Source of the DNA: Chloroflexota bacterium
Lineage (GTDB): Bacteria > Chloroflexota > Anaerolineae > Aggregatilineales > Ch27
DNA: 64,000 bases
Direction of reading: 5' to 3'
NCBI GenBank assembly: GCA_019873685.1
Contig: JAIOAT010000004.1
Coordinates: 62,001-126,000, forward strand
Under the pieces are notes generated by a model. It saw only the letters and a list, made by a program, of their open reading frames with translations. It made no database searches and had not been told where the DNA came from. Shown piece after piece: positions 17,857 to 26,783 of this stretch (positions are counted from its first letter, which is position 1; every line of letters begins with the position of its first letter). The position numbers and the translations under genes are program-made.

Positions 17857-17898
17857 ACAGCGAGGCACAAGAGAATGCCTATGTGAACAGATCGCTGT
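17857..17898 (+). promoter_or_regulatory. Structured leader upstream of infB
   Basis: In the 112-bp gap before infB, ACAGCGA (17857-17863) pairs with TCGCTGT (17892-17898), enclosing a nested GGCA/TGCC stem (17864-17867 and 17876-17879). A third short hairpin (TGCCT/AGGCA) lies just before the infB ribosome-binding site. Possible translational control element or RNase processing site; only the pairing is seen. Confidence 0.35.
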
Positions 17899-17941
17899 AA
17901 GCCAGCCATCTATTGCCTGAGCAGTAGGCATGGAGGTGCTT

Positions 17942-19723
17942 ATGGCTAAAGAGAAACAAATCTTCGAGATCCCCGAGTATCTGAGCGTGCGCGATCTGGC
18001 TGAACTGATCGGAGCCAGCCCGATCGATGTGATGAAACTGCTCATCAGCAACGGGATTATGGCCTCGATCAACCAGCAGATTGACTACGATACGGCGGCG
18101 ATTGTGGTCGAGGAAATGGGTTACGAGGCCCGTCCTGTTACCCCTGTCGTCAAGGAAGTTGAGCAGGCCGAACTGCCCAAGTGGCGGCACTTCTACGATA
18201 ACCAGTCCCCGGAAAGTCTGAAGCCTCGCCCGCCGGTCGTGACCATCCTGGGCCATGTGGACCATGGCAAGACATCGCTGCTGGATGTGATCCGCCAGTC
18301 GCATGTTCAGGAAAACGAAGCGGGCGGCATCACCCAGCATATTGGCGCGTATCAGGTCGAGCATAACGGGCGGAAGATCACCTTCCTGGATACCCCCGGC
18401 CATGAGGCTTTCACGGCCATGCGTGCTCGTGGCGCTCAGGGAGCGGATATTGCCGTCCTGGTAGTTGCCGCTGACGACGGCGTGATGCCCACGACGAAGG
18501 AAGCGCTGGCCCATGTACAGGCAGCCCATGTCCCGGTCGTGGTAGCGCTCAACAAGATCGACCGTCCCAACGCCAACCCTGAGCGGGTCAAGCGCCAGCT
18601 GGCGGACATTGGTCTGGTTCCTGACGAGTGGGGTGGCAACGTGCTGGTCGTGCCAGTTTCCGCCAAGGAGAAGATCGGTCTGGAGGACCTGCTGGAAGCT
18701 ATCCTGCTGGTAGCGGATGAAACGGAAATTGTCGCCGATCCGACTGCTCCGGCGGCGGGTACTGTGCTGGAAGGCAGGCTGGATCGCAGCCGTGGCCCGG
18801 TAGCGACCCTGCTGGTGCAGAATGGTACGCTCAAGCAGGGTGATATCGTTGTCGCCGGGACGAGCTATGGGCGCATCCGTGCCATGTTTGATGAATATGG
18901 TGAGCCGGTCAAGCAGGCTGAGCCTTCCAAGCCGGTCACGGTGACAGGTCTGAGCGAGGCGCCCGAACCGGGCGATACCTTCACCGTCGTGGCCAAGGAG
19001 AAGGAAGCCCGCGCGATTGTGGCGGAGCGCAAGCAGAAGGCCGAAGCTGCTGCGCGGCGCGGCCCGCAGACCCTCTCCCTGGATGAGATTTTCGCCCAGT
19101 TCCAGGCCGGGGATGTGAAGGAACTGAATCTGATCGTCAAGGTTGACGTAGCCGGTTCGCTGGAGCCGATTGTCAACTCACTGGAGGACCTGAACGTCAG
19201 CGACATCGGCGTGCGCATCCTGCATGCCGAGGTGGGCAACATCACCGAGAGCGACATCATGCTGGCGATTGCCTCCGGCGCGATTGTGCTGGGCTTCAAC
19301 GTGCGTGTTGATCCGGCGGCGCAGGCGCTGGCGGAAAGCAACGGCATTGACATTCGCACCTACGACGTGATCTACAAGATGATCGAGGATGTGGAACTGG
19401 CGCTGAAAGGCATGCTGGAGCCGGTGTACGAGGACGTGGTCATCGGCACGGCGGAGGTGCGCGCTGTCTTCAAAGTGCCGCGCAGCGGGAAGGTCGCTGG
19501 CTGCTACATCCGTGAGGGCGAGGCCCGGCGTAATGCTCAGGCTCGTGTCAAGCGCAAGGGCCAGGTCATTTACGAGAATGGCACGGTTAGCTCGCTGCGG
19601 CGCTTCGACGAAGATGTCCGGGAGGTGCGGGCTGGCTTTGAATGCGGCGTTGGCCTTTCTGGCTTTGATGCCTTCCAGGAAGGTGATGTGATCGAGTTCA
19701 CCGTTCGCCAGCGGGTGAACTGA
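17942..19723 (+). CDS. infB: Translation initiation factor IF-2
   Basis: This is a 593-residue short-form IF-2 that delivers initiator fMet-tRNA to the 30S subunit. An N-terminal IF2_N domain (VRDLAELIGASPIDVMKLLI) is followed by the GTPase: G1 GHVDHGKT at about 104, G3 DTPGHEAF, G4 NKID. Domains II to IV follow, the last ending VIEFTVRQRVN. The long basic N-terminal region of enterobacterial IF-2 is absent. ATG 17942 is preferred over ATG 17930, because GGAGG lies 6 bases before 17942 and overlaps the earlier candidate. It is third in the nusA operon and is followed by rbfA after 40 bp. Confidence 0.97.
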   Translation: MAKEKQIFEIPEYLSVRDLAELIGASPIDVMKLLISNGIMASINQQIDYDTAAIVVEEMGYEARPVTPVVKEVEQAELPKWRHFYDNQSPESLKPRPPVVTILGHVDHGKTSLLDVIRQSHVQENEAGGITQHIGAYQVEHNGRKITFLDTPGHEAFTAMRARGAQGADIAVLVVAADDGVMPTTKEALAHVQAAHVPVVVALNKIDRPNANPERVKRQLADIGLVPDEWGGNVLVVPVSAKEKIGLEDLLEAILLVADETEIVADPTAPAAGTVLEGRLDRSRGPVATLLVQNGTLKQGDIVVAGTSYGRIRAMFDEYGEPVKQAEPSKPVTVTGLSEAPEPGDTFTVVAKEKEARAIVAERKQKAEAAARRGPQTLSLDEIFAQFQAGDVKELNLIVKVDVAGSLEPIVNSLEDLNVSDIGVRILHAEVGNITESDIMLAIASGAIVLGFNVRVDPAAQALAESNGIDIRTYDVIYKMIEDVELALKGMLEPVYEDVVIGTAEVRAVFKVPRSGKVAGCYIREGEARRNAQARVKRKGQVIYENGTVSSLRRFDEDVREVRAGFECGVGLSGFDAFQEGDVIEFTVRQRVN

Positions 19724-19763
19724 GGGATAAGGCAGGAGTCAAGAGGCAACAGGCGAGTGGCCT

Positions 19764-20174
19764 ATGTCAGTCAAGCAGAAGCGCATGGAGGATCGCATCC
19801 GTGACATCCTAAGCGGATTGCTGCAGCTTGAAGTCCGCGACGCCCGGCTGCGGAACGTCACGGTTACGCGGGTCATGCTGGATCGCGAGCTGCAGATGGC
19901 CGATGTTTATGTCAACGCCATGGGCGAAGAATCTCGCCGCCAGGAAGTGATGGCCGGTCTTGACCGGGCCAAGGGCTTCCTGCGGCGGGAGCTGGCTGCC
20001 CGTGTCCGTCTGCGGACCGCGCCCGACCTGCAGTTTCACTGGGATATGAACCTGGAGCACGGGGAGCGGATCAACCGTCTGCTGGATGGCCTGGAAATTC
20101 CGCCGGGAGATCTCCCTGTTGCTGATGATGACCTCGACCTAGAGGATCTCCTGGATGATGATGGACTGGGATAA
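19764..20174 (+). CDS. rbfA: Ribosome-binding factor A
   Basis: This is a 136-residue protein matching RbfA, a KH-fold 30S maturation factor: the N-terminal helix KRMEDRIRDILSGLLQ is followed by VRDARLRNVTVTRVMLDRELQMADVYVN, then RRELAARVRLRTAPDLQFHWD. Residues after about 117 form a very acidic tail. The last 20 bases overlap the start of the next gene, which suggests translational coupling. It is in its canonical position between infB and nrnA/truB. Confidence 0.95.
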   Translation: MSVKQKRMEDRIRDILSGLLQLEVRDARLRNVTVTRVMLDRELQMADVYVNAMGEESRRQEVMAGLDRAKGFLRRELAARVRLRTAPDLQFHWDMNLEHGERINRLLDGLEIPPGDLPVADDDLDLEDLLDDDGLG

Positions 20175-21138
20175 AGCGGCAGCGCTGCTGAACCAGGCGC
20201 AGCATGTCGTGATCGTCACCCATGTTGGGCCGGATGGTGACGCGATCGGATCGCTGCTGGGGTTGATGTGGGCGTTGCGTCAGCTGGGCAAACAGGTTAT
20301 CCCGGCGGTTGACGAGGGCGTCCCGCCGGAATTCGCTTTTCTGCCGGGGGCGGAGGAGGTGCGCGCCGCCCTCGATGGTGTGCAGCCCGATCTGGTCATT
20401 GCGGTCGACTGCGGCGATCCCGGCCGGATGGGAAAGGTCGGTGAGGCGGCGCGAGCGGCGGGCGCGCCGTTGATCAATCTCGATCACCACATTACCAACA
20501 CCTACTTTGGGGACGCGAACCTGGTTGATCCGGCTACAGTGGCTTCCGCTGAAGGCGTGCTGGACTGGCTGGATCGGCTGGGGGTAGCCCCGGACCGAAA
20601 GATTGCCACCTGTTTGCTGACCGGGATTGTGACCGATACCCTGTGCTTCCGCACGGATAACGTCACGGCGGCGGTGTTTGGCAAGGCCCAGCGATTGATC
20701 GAAGCGGGCGCCCCCTACAGCGAGATCACCCAGCGCACCGTGATGCGCATGTCGTTTGAGGCGCTTGGCCTGTGGGCGGCGGTGTTGCCCCGTATGCGCC
20801 TTGAAGAGGAAGGCATCCTGTGGGTGGCGATCGACCGGCCAACCCGCCAGGCGCTGAACTACAATGATGCCCGGGATGGCGGGCTGGTCAGCCTGCTGAT
20901 CTCGGCGGATCGGGCCAGGATCGCTGCTGTCTTCCGCGAGAAGGATGACGGCAGGGTTGAGATCGGGTTCCGCGCCGTGCCGGGCTATGATGTCGCTACG
21001 GTCGCCGCCCGGCTGGGCGGCGGCGGGCACGCCCTGGCTGCCGGTTGCACGATTGACGGGCCGCTGGAGGAAGCGGTGGCGCGGACGCTGGCGCTATTGC
21101 GGGAGGCCGCCCGTGAAGGAGCGCCGGTTGTCCCCTGA
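20155..21138 (+). CDS. nrnA: DHH/DHHA1 phosphoesterase, NrnA-like (nanoRNase / pAp phosphatase)
   Basis: This is a 327-residue protein with DHH motifs: DGDAIGS (motif I), AVDCGDP (II), LDHHITN (III), and GIVTDTLCFRT (IV). A C-terminal DHHA1 domain ends with GGGGHALAAG. NrnA-type enzymes degrade short oligoribonucleotides and, in some bacteria, dephosphorylate 3'-phosphoadenosine-5'-phosphate. Three consecutive ATG codons (20155, 20158, 20161) lie inside rbfA, and any may be used. Its 3' end overlaps truB by 26 bp. The rbfA-nrnA-truB-ribF order is a common bacterial arrangement. Confidence 0.93.
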   Translation: MMMDWDKAAALLNQAQHVVIVTHVGPDGDAIGSLLGLMWALRQLGKQVIPAVDEGVPPEFAFLPGAEEVRAALDGVQPDLVIAVDCGDPGRMGKVGEAARAAGAPLINLDHHITNTYFGDANLVDPATVASAEGVLDWLDRLGVAPDRKIATCLLTGIVTDTLCFRTDNVTAAVFGKAQRLIEAGAPYSEITQRTVMRMSFEALGLWAAVLPRMRLEEEGILWVAIDRPTRQALNYNDARDGGLVSLLISADRARIAAVFREKDDGRVEIGFRAVPGYDVATVAARLGGGGHALAAGCTIDGPLEEAVARTLALLREAAREGAPVVP

Positions 21139-22021
21139 GCGTGCTTCGGGTCTGCTGAATATCTATAAGCCGGTTGGCCCGACAAGTCATGATGTCGTCG
21201 CACGCATTCGCCGCCTGACCCGTGTCAGGCAGGTAGGGCACGCCGGTACCCTCGATCCGCTGGCTGAAGGCGTGCTGATCATCTGCCTGGGGCAGGCCAC
21301 GCGCCTCAGCGAGTATGCTATGCGCTCGCCCAAGCAGTACCTTGCCCGCGTGTGGCTGGGGATCAGCACCGATACCTACGACCGCGAAGGGCGGATCGTC
21401 GAGGAGCGCCCTCTGGGCGATCTGACAGCGGATCGCATCAGCGCGGCGCTGGAGCAGTTCCAGGGCGAAATCTACCAGGTGCCGCCGATGTATAGCGCCA
21501 TCCAGCAGGAAGGGCAGCGGTTGTACGATCTCGCCCGGCAGGGTCGGGAAGTCCCGCGCCAGCCACGTCGAGTGACGATCAGCGCCATCCGGCTGGTGGC
21601 GTGGACGCCGCCGGAAGCGACGGTCGAGGTCACCTGTTCGCCGGGCACGTATATCCGCAGCCTGGCCCATGATCTTGGCGCTACGCTGGGGGTCGGGGGG
21701 CATCTGAGCGGGCTTGTCCGGATGGCCAGCGGCAGTTTCCACCTTGCGGACGCAATCCCGTTGGCAGCGTTCGAGGAAGCTGCTGCTGCCGGAAACTGGC
21801 GGCAATATCTGTTGCCGCCGGAGCGGGCGCTGGCCGGTCTGCCAATCGTGCAAGTGACGGCGGAAGAAGCCCGGCGGATTCAGCATGGCGGCGCGATTCC
21901 TGCCCCGCCGGAGGCGGCGGGTGAGGCTGGTGCTCGCGGGCCGGCGGGGGAACTGTTGGCAGTTCTGGTGGCGAAGGAAGGTCGCTGGCAACCGGTGAAA
22001 GTCTTCCCGCCTGAGGGTTGA
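21113..22021 (+). CDS. truB: tRNA pseudouridine(55) synthase TruB
   Basis: This is a 302-residue TruB. It contains GLLNIYKPVGPTSHDVV, the catalytic loop GHAGTLDPLAEGVL (the Asp is the nucleophile), the YLARVWLGI strand, and a C-terminal PUA-like region. It isomerises U55 in the tRNA T-loop. The frame is open upstream inside nrnA. GTG 21113 is the best start because the conserved N-terminus begins about 14 residues later and longer versions would translate nrnA out of frame. Overlap with nrnA implies coupling. Confidence 0.95.
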   Translation: MKERRLSPERASGLLNIYKPVGPTSHDVVARIRRLTRVRQVGHAGTLDPLAEGVLIICLGQATRLSEYAMRSPKQYLARVWLGISTDTYDREGRIVEERPLGDLTADRISAALEQFQGEIYQVPPMYSAIQQEGQRLYDLARQGREVPRQPRRVTISAIRLVAWTPPEATVEVTCSPGTYIRSLAHDLGATLGVGGHLSGLVRMASGSFHLADAIPLAAFEEAAAAGNWRQYLLPPERALAGLPIVQVTAEEARRIQHGGAIPAPPEAAGEAGARGPAGELLAVLVAKEGRWQPVKVFPPEG

Positions 22022-22095
22022 CCGGGTCATGATGTCGTGCCCCGAATGATGATGGGTTCGAGGGCTTTGCTTGCGGTGTGTGGAGGAACGGGCGC

Positions 22096-23043
22096 GTGAG
22101 CAGGCACATCTACTCGCTGAAGGATATTGACCTGGCGACGCCATCGATTGTCTCAATTGGCGTGTTTGATGGTGTGCATCTGGGCCATCAGCGGCTGGTC
22201 AGACGGCTGGTGCAGGAGGCACGGGAGAGCAACCGAACGAGTGTCGTGCTGACCTTTTTCCCCCATCCGGATGTGGTGCTCAGGGGAGTGACCGGCCGCT
22301 ACTACCTGACCAGCCCGGAAGTCAGGGCCAGGCTGCTGCTGGATATGGGGGTTGACCTGGTCATCACCCATACCTTCAATCGGGAGATCAGCCAGATTCG
22401 CGCCGCCGATTTTGTGGAGCAGTTGTGCACGCATCTCAAGATGGCCGCACTATGGGTGGGGCCTGACTTTGCCCTGGGATACCGGCGCGAGGGTGATGTA
22501 CCGTTCCTGAGGGCGCAGGGGGCTGCACGCGGCTTCACGGTCGAGACAGTGGAATTGCGCCTGACCACCGGCGGGAGCGTGATCAGCAGTTCCAGTATCC
22601 GCGAGGCGCTGGCCGCCGGGGATGTCGAGCAGGCGGCGGCCTGGCTGGGCCGCCCCTACCGCATCGCTGGTGAAGTAGTCGTCGGCGATCGCCGCGGGCG
22701 TGCCATCGGCTTTCCTACTGCTAATCTGCGGGTGTGGGAGGAGCAGTTGCTGCCCGCTAACGGCGTCTATGCTGGCTGGGCCTTCTGGCGCGGCGAACGG
22801 CTGATGGCGGTGACCAACCTCGGCATCCAACCTACCTTTGATGGGGCGCAAATGAAGGTCGAAGCCCACCTGCTGGACTTTGATCGGGATATTTACGGCG
22901 AAACGCTGGAACTGGCGTTTGTCCGGCGGCTCCGCGCTGAGCAGCGCTTCAACAGCGTGGCTGAGCTGGTTGAGCAGATTCGGCGCGACACCGCCAGCGG
23001 GCGGGCGATCCTGGAGCCGCTGATGGCGCAGGAACCGCGCTGA
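22096..23043 (+). CDS. ribF: Bifunctional riboflavin kinase / FAD synthetase
   Basis: This is a 315-residue RibF. The N-terminal FAD synthetase domain has GVFDGVHLGHQRLV and later TSSIRE-like SSSSIREAL. The C-terminal riboflavin kinase domain has GDRRGRAIGFPTANL. It makes FMN then FAD from riboflavin. GTG 22096 is chosen because a GGAGGA box lies 8-9 bases upstream; GTG 22078 would start before that box. It is the last gene of the nusA operon, and the next gene runs convergently. No terminator hairpin is obvious in the 68-bp gap. Confidence 0.95.
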   Translation: MSRHIYSLKDIDLATPSIVSIGVFDGVHLGHQRLVRRLVQEARESNRTSVVLTFFPHPDVVLRGVTGRYYLTSPEVRARLLLDMGVDLVITHTFNREISQIRAADFVEQLCTHLKMAALWVGPDFALGYRREGDVPFLRAQGAARGFTVETVELRLTTGGSVISSSSIREALAAGDVEQAAAWLGRPYRIAGEVVVGDRRGRAIGFPTANLRVWEEQLLPANGVYAGWAFWRGERLMAVTNLGIQPTFDGAQMKVEAHLLDFDRDIYGETLELAFVRRLRAEQRFNSVAELVEQIRRDTASGRAILEPLMAQEPR

Positions 23044-23111
23044 CAGGCAGCAGGTGACAGCGTCCGATCAGGGCCAAGCTCTGTCCAGACGCTGCGAAGT
23101 GAGATACTCCC

Positions 23112-24317
23112 TCAGGAGACGCCGGTCAGGCGATGGAGCGTCTGCCGCAATTCGGCGCGGGCGGCCAGCGCTTCCTCGACCGGGGTCTTGAGCCGATCAT
23201 GGAACGCGGTCTCCAGCGCAGTAGTATGATCGACCATAGCCTGAGCCGGGGCGATCAAATTTGCGCTGATCGGGTTAACAACTTCGGCAACCAGACCCTT
23301 GTCGCTATCGGCGCTGATCCACTGCCGCAGCGGGGTGATCAGCATCGTGTTGATGCTCCCCACCAGTTCCGGGATGTGCGTCAGGATCAGACCGATTGCT
23401 TCCAGACCGGCGCGAATATTTTGCCCCACGCCAAAAGGCAGGATGTCCAGCACCTGACCGATGAAGTCCCCGATTTGCTGGGCAATGGGCTTGACCGGCT
23501 CCACCAGCCCGCTCAATGTATCTTCAAACGCCTGCAGAGTGGCCGCCAACTGGTTGATCTGCGTTTCCAGCCATAGCAGACCTTCAGCGATGACCGGCGC
23601 CTGCAGCTCGATTCCGGCTAACAGCCCTGCCGCCTGATTCACCCCCGCCTGCAACAAACCACGTGCAGTCTGGATGGCCAGCAGCGCCAGGTTGAGGGGC
23701 GTGAGGCCGGCCATCACCCGGTCGTCCAGCCCTGCCGCTTCCATCTGCTGGTACAGGGTGATGACCTGCTGCAAATAGGCGATGTCGTTGGTGCGCGCCT
23801 GCAGATCGGCAGCAAGCGAGGCATTGTTAGCACGTGCGGTTTCCAGATCAGCAAGGGCCGTTTGCAGTTCTGCGCGGTTGGACTCCAGATCGGCGCGGAG
23901 CGTTTCAAGCTGCGCGCGCAACCCGATTCGTTCTGAGCGCAGGGCGGCCAGTTCCGTCTGCAGGGTGGTGAGAGCTGTGTCGGCCTGGGGTGGAGCGAGC
24001 GTTCCGGTGATGGCGTCGCCATGTAGCACAGCGGTCGGAATCGCTGGCTTAGCCGCTGCCGACTGTTCTGCAGTGAGGTGCAGGGCTGCACCGCCCCCGG
24101 CGGTGATCACCCCGCCTGCCAGAAACCACAGCAGAAACGCTCGTCTGCTCGGTCTTCTTGGTGAGATTGTCGCTTCATCAACAAATTCGAACCCGCCGCC
24201 GGAGGCAACCAGAGCATCAAGCTCGGCCAGAGATTGATCATCGAGATGCTGCAGTTGCCGGTACAGACGGTCGAGTATGGCGGCCCGTGTGCGTGAGGAA
24301 GGGGAAATGGTGGTCAT
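23112..24317 (-). CDS. Unknown protein with one membrane segment and a coiled coil
   Basis: This is a 401-residue protein I do not recognise. A soluble N-terminal helix-rich region (1-40) is followed by SRRAFLLWFLAGG, a twin-arginine-like motif at the start of a hydrophobic segment (about residues 43-65). A long heptad-like coiled coil follows (about 100-170, TELAALRSERIGLRAQLETL and similar). The rest is helical with a VGQNIRAGLEAIGLILTHIP stretch. If exported, most of the protein would be outside the membrane. The first 5 codons of a longer frame (ATG 24332) precede ATG 24317. It lies downstream of era but 150 bp away. A weak minus-strand TATAGT (24395-24390) may be its own promoter. Confidence 0.65.
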   Translation of the reverse strand: MTTISPSSRTRAAILDRLYRQLQHLDDQSLAELDALVASGGGFEFVDEATISPRRPSRRAFLLWFLAGGVITAGGGAALHLTAEQSAAAKPAIPTAVLHGDAITGTLAPPQADTALTTLQTELAALRSERIGLRAQLETLRADLESNRAELQTALADLETARANNASLAADLQARTNDIAYLQQVITLYQQMEAAGLDDRVMAGLTPLNLALLAIQTARGLLQAGVNQAAGLLAGIELQAPVIAEGLLWLETQINQLAATLQAFEDTLSGLVEPVKPIAQQIGDFIGQVLDILPFGVGQNIRAGLEAIGLILTHIPELVGSINTMLITPLRQWISADSDKGLVAEVVNPISANLIAPAQAMVDHTTALETAFHDRLKTPVEEALAARAELRQTLHRLTGVS

Positions 24318-24466
24318 GGCGGTGTTATGCACTACCTCGCCAGAATGGTGGTATCGGACGTTTGGGTGCGGGGATGGAAACGGCAGTGCACTATATCTAT
24401 ACGCACAGATGTTCGAGATGTTGCGTTACTGAGCCTTCCGCATGTACCTGAAGTAGCCAGACGCTT

Positions 24467-25453
24467 CTAGCGGATGCGGTAGCCCAGCCGTTTGAGCAGC
24501 GCTTCGCCCTGCCGCCAGTTGGGCAGGACCTTCACCCACAATTCCAGGAACACCTTGCTTTCCGTCAGCCCTTCAATCTCGCGGCGAGCGGCGGCGCCGA
24601 TGCGCTTGAGCATCTGGCCGCCCTTGCCGATGATGATGGACTTTTGCGAGTCGCGCTCGACATAAATGGTCGCCGCAACGTAGATCACGTTGTTCTCGCG
24701 TTCCTTGAACTCGTTGATCTCCACGGCGACGGCGTGCGGAACCTCGTCATGCGTGTTCAGGAGCACCTGCTCGCGGATCATCTCGGCGGCGATGTTGCGG
24801 GTGTAGGTCTCGGTGACCTGATCCGGGGGGTAGTAGCGCGGCCCTTCCGGCAGGAGAGCGATCAGGCGCTTGCGCAGATCGTCCACGCCAGCACCGTGCA
24901 GGGCGCTGATGGCCACCCAGTCCACAGGAGAGACCAGCGCCAGGTAAGCGTCCACATGAGCCTGCAACTTATCCGGCGGGGTCAGGTCGATCTTGTTGAT
25001 GGCCAGGACAATGGGAGCCTCTGATGCAGCGTCACGGAGTTGTCGGGCGATCATGATGTCGCCGGGGCCGGGGGGCAGGTGCGCCTCCACAATCAGCAGG
25101 ATTACATCGGCGTCCACCAGCGCCTGCTGGGCGGTCTCCACCATGAAGCGCCCCAGTTCGTGGCGCGGCTTGTGCAGGCCGGGAGTGTCCACAAACACGA
25201 TCTGGGCTTCATCGGTGGTCAGGATGCCCAGCTGGCGGACGCGGGTCGTCTGTGGGCGTGGCGAGACGATGGCGATCTTCTGGCCCAGAATCTGGTTGAT
25301 CAGGGTGGACTTGCCCACGTTCGGGCGACCAATAACCGCGACGAAACCGGACCGATGGCCGGGCGGCACATCGTCCAGCGCACTTTCGGCAGGGTGTGCT
25401 ATTTCGACATCGTCTTCAGTGGGCAGTGGGCGATCGATTTCAGAGTCGGTCAT
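24467..25453 (-). CDS. era: GTPase Era
   Basis: This is a 328-residue Era, which binds the 3' end of 16S rRNA during 30S assembly. An N-terminal extension of about 40 acidic residues precedes G1 GRPNVGKS. Then follow G3 DTPGLHKP, G4 NKID, and a C-terminal KH domain (IIIGKGGQMLKRIGAAAR). ATG 25453 overlaps the stop of ttuA in an ATGA arrangement, which fixes the start and indicates translational coupling to the thiolation gene. A longer frame to 25504 lies inside ttuA and is unlikely. Confidence 0.96.
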   Translation of the reverse strand: MTDSEIDRPLPTEDDVEIAHPAESALDDVPPGHRSGFVAVIGRPNVGKSTLINQILGQKIAIVSPRPQTTRVRQLGILTTDEAQIVFVDTPGLHKPRHELGRFMVETAQQALVDADVILLIVEAHLPPGPGDIMIARQLRDAASEAPIVLAINKIDLTPPDKLQAHVDAYLALVSPVDWVAISALHGAGVDDLRKRLIALLPEGPRYYPPDQVTETYTRNIAAEMIREQVLLNTHDEVPHAVAVEINEFKERENNVIYVAATIYVERDSQKSIIIGKGGQMLKRIGAAARREIEGLTESKVFLELWVKVLPNWRQGEALLKRLGYRIR

Positions 25454-26406
25454 GCCGGGGTTGTTGCAACCTCCTGAGCTTTGAACCTGCGGACGCGATC
25501 CCACATCCGGCAGAACGTGCAGTCGCCGTCGTTAGTGGTGGCCTGGCCGCAGGTCGGGCAGGCGTGCAGCGTCAGACCTGCTTCGTCCGGCAGGAAATCC
25601 GGGTGCTGCTCCCGCGCCCGCAGGAAGTTCAGGTAAAAGCGGAGCTTGGAGCCAGGGCTATCCTGTTCCAGGGCGTTAAGCAGCTCTTTGTAGCGCAGGC
25701 TGGTCGCGTCCGCCGCGAATGGGCATTCGTCATAGATGTAGTCAATGCCGCGCAGCAGGGCATACGCAGCCGTCTCCCGTTCGTAGAAACGGCATAGCGG
25801 CTTGACCTTACGCACCAATCCGGCTTCACCGGGAGGGAGCACCGGCCCCTGACGACGCAGGTATTCCACCGACCAGGAGAGCGTATTGCCCAGCAGTGTG
25901 GCGGCTTCGTCGTCCAGGTTATGGCCGGTGGCCAGCACGGAATAGCCTTTGTCGCCAGCGACGCGATTCATGATGTGCCGTTTGGCAAGGCCGCAGGTTG
26001 AGCATGGTTTGCCCTGGTGGAAAACCTGCGCGGCCTCCGGGATCGATGCCCCGTATACGGCGGCGACATCGACCGTGTGCAGGACGGCTTCGGGATGGCG
26101 CGCGGCAAAGGCGCGGACACACGCATACGACGTTTCGGAATAGGCAGTCCCCTCATCGATGCCAAGGTCGATGTACAGGCCATCAGCGCGGTAGCCCAGC
26201 GTCAGAAGGATGTCCCACAGCGCCAGGCTGTCTTTGCCGCCGGAGACGGCGACCAGCACCCGTTCATCACGGGCGAACATCCGGTAGTGGTGAATGAATC
26301 GCTCCGTCTGCTCCTGCATCCAGGCGATGAAGTGAGTCTTGCACAGGGCCAGTTTGTGTTGCCGCATGTTGATGACGGCGCGGGCGCTGCATTTGCGGCA
26401 CTTCAT
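25450..26406 (-). CDS. ttuA: TtuA/Ncs6-type tRNA 2-thiolation enzyme
   Basis: This is a 318-residue TtcA/TtuA-family ATP-PPi enzyme. An N-terminal zinc finger (C3, C6, C22, H25; MKCRKC and then LCKTH) is followed by the PP-loop SGGKDS. Then come the [4Fe-4S] ligands PCSTCG and a later ECPFA, and a C-terminal zinc finger (CPTCG, then CTFC). TtuA adenylates and thiolates tRNA (T54 in Thermus; U34 for the Ncs6 branch) using sulfur from a ubiquitin-like carrier, and such a carrier (TtuB-like) is encoded just upstream. ATG 26406 is preferred over 26442 because the zinc finger starts there and GGAG precedes it. Confidence 0.92.
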   Translation of the reverse strand: MKCRKCSARAVINMRQHKLALCKTHFIAWMQEQTERFIHHYRMFARDERVLVAVSGGKDSLALWDILLTLGYRADGLYIDLGIDEGTAYSETSYACVRAFAARHPEAVLHTVDVAAVYGASIPEAAQVFHQGKPCSTCGLAKRHIMNRVAGDKGYSVLATGHNLDDEAATLLGNTLSWSVEYLRRQGPVLPPGEAGLVRKVKPLCRFYERETAAYALLRGIDYIYDECPFAADATSLRYKELLNALEQDSPGSKLRFYLNFLRAREQHPDFLPDEAGLTLHACPTCGQATTNDGDCTFCRMWDRVRRFKAQEVATTPA

Positions 26407-26455
26407 GGCAGGGTCGTCTCCTGTGTTGTGGTCGTCCGGCATGTTTGCGGTGCGG

Positions 26456-26668
26456 TCAACCGCCGGAAATCACCGCGACGAGCCTGATCCGGTCGCCGGG
26501 CTGAAGTTGCACATCATCAGTCAGCAGTTCGCCCTCCCGGACGATCAATACGGTCTCCGGGTTCAGGTGGCACCTGACAATTGCGTCGCGGGCGCTCATG
26601 CCAGCGGGCACCTCAAAGGTCTGGTGGCGGAAGTGCAGGATAGCAGTGGCAGAGTCTGATGCGGCCAT
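26456..26668 (-). CDS. ttuB: TtuB/MoaD/ThiS-like ubiquitin-fold sulfur carrier
   Basis: This is a 70-residue beta-grasp protein ending in the di-glycine VISGG, the hallmark of sulfur carriers that are adenylated and thiocarboxylated at the C-terminus. LLTDDVQLQPGDRIRLVAVISGG-type ending is typical of MoaD/ThiS (given here only as description of the GDRIRLV core). It directly precedes ttuA with a 50-bp gap, so it is the likely sulfur donor for that enzyme. Thiamin or molybdopterin synthesis is less likely because no thi or moa gene is nearby. The E1-like activator (TtuC/MoeB) is not in this window. Confidence 0.85.
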   Translation of the reverse strand: MAASDSATAILHFRHQTFEVPAGMSARDAIVRCHLNPETVLIVREGELLTDDVQLQPGDRIRLVAVISGG

Positions 26669-26704
26669 GGTGGCTGATTCTCCCGGTTCGGTCGGTGGAG
26701 CGTG

Positions 26705-26733
26705 ATTGTAGCGCAGGGCTGCCCCTGTGTCGA
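26705..26733 (-). promoter_or_regulatory. Promoter of ttuB-ttuA-era
   Basis: On the minus strand TCGACA (26733-26728), a 17-base spacer and TACAAT (26710-26705) lie 37 bases before the ttuB ATG. This is a 5/6 match at both hexamers. Confidence 0.6.
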
Positions 26734-26783
26734 CCGCACCGGGTTTGTCGCGGAATGGCGGCGATCTACAGGGCAGGCGGAAT

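Noticed and set aside
15706-18072. 788-codon open frame antisense to nusA, rnpM and the start of infB
   Set aside because: It spans three clear genes on the other strand and a promoterless gap, with His/Leu/Arg-rich composition and no motifs.
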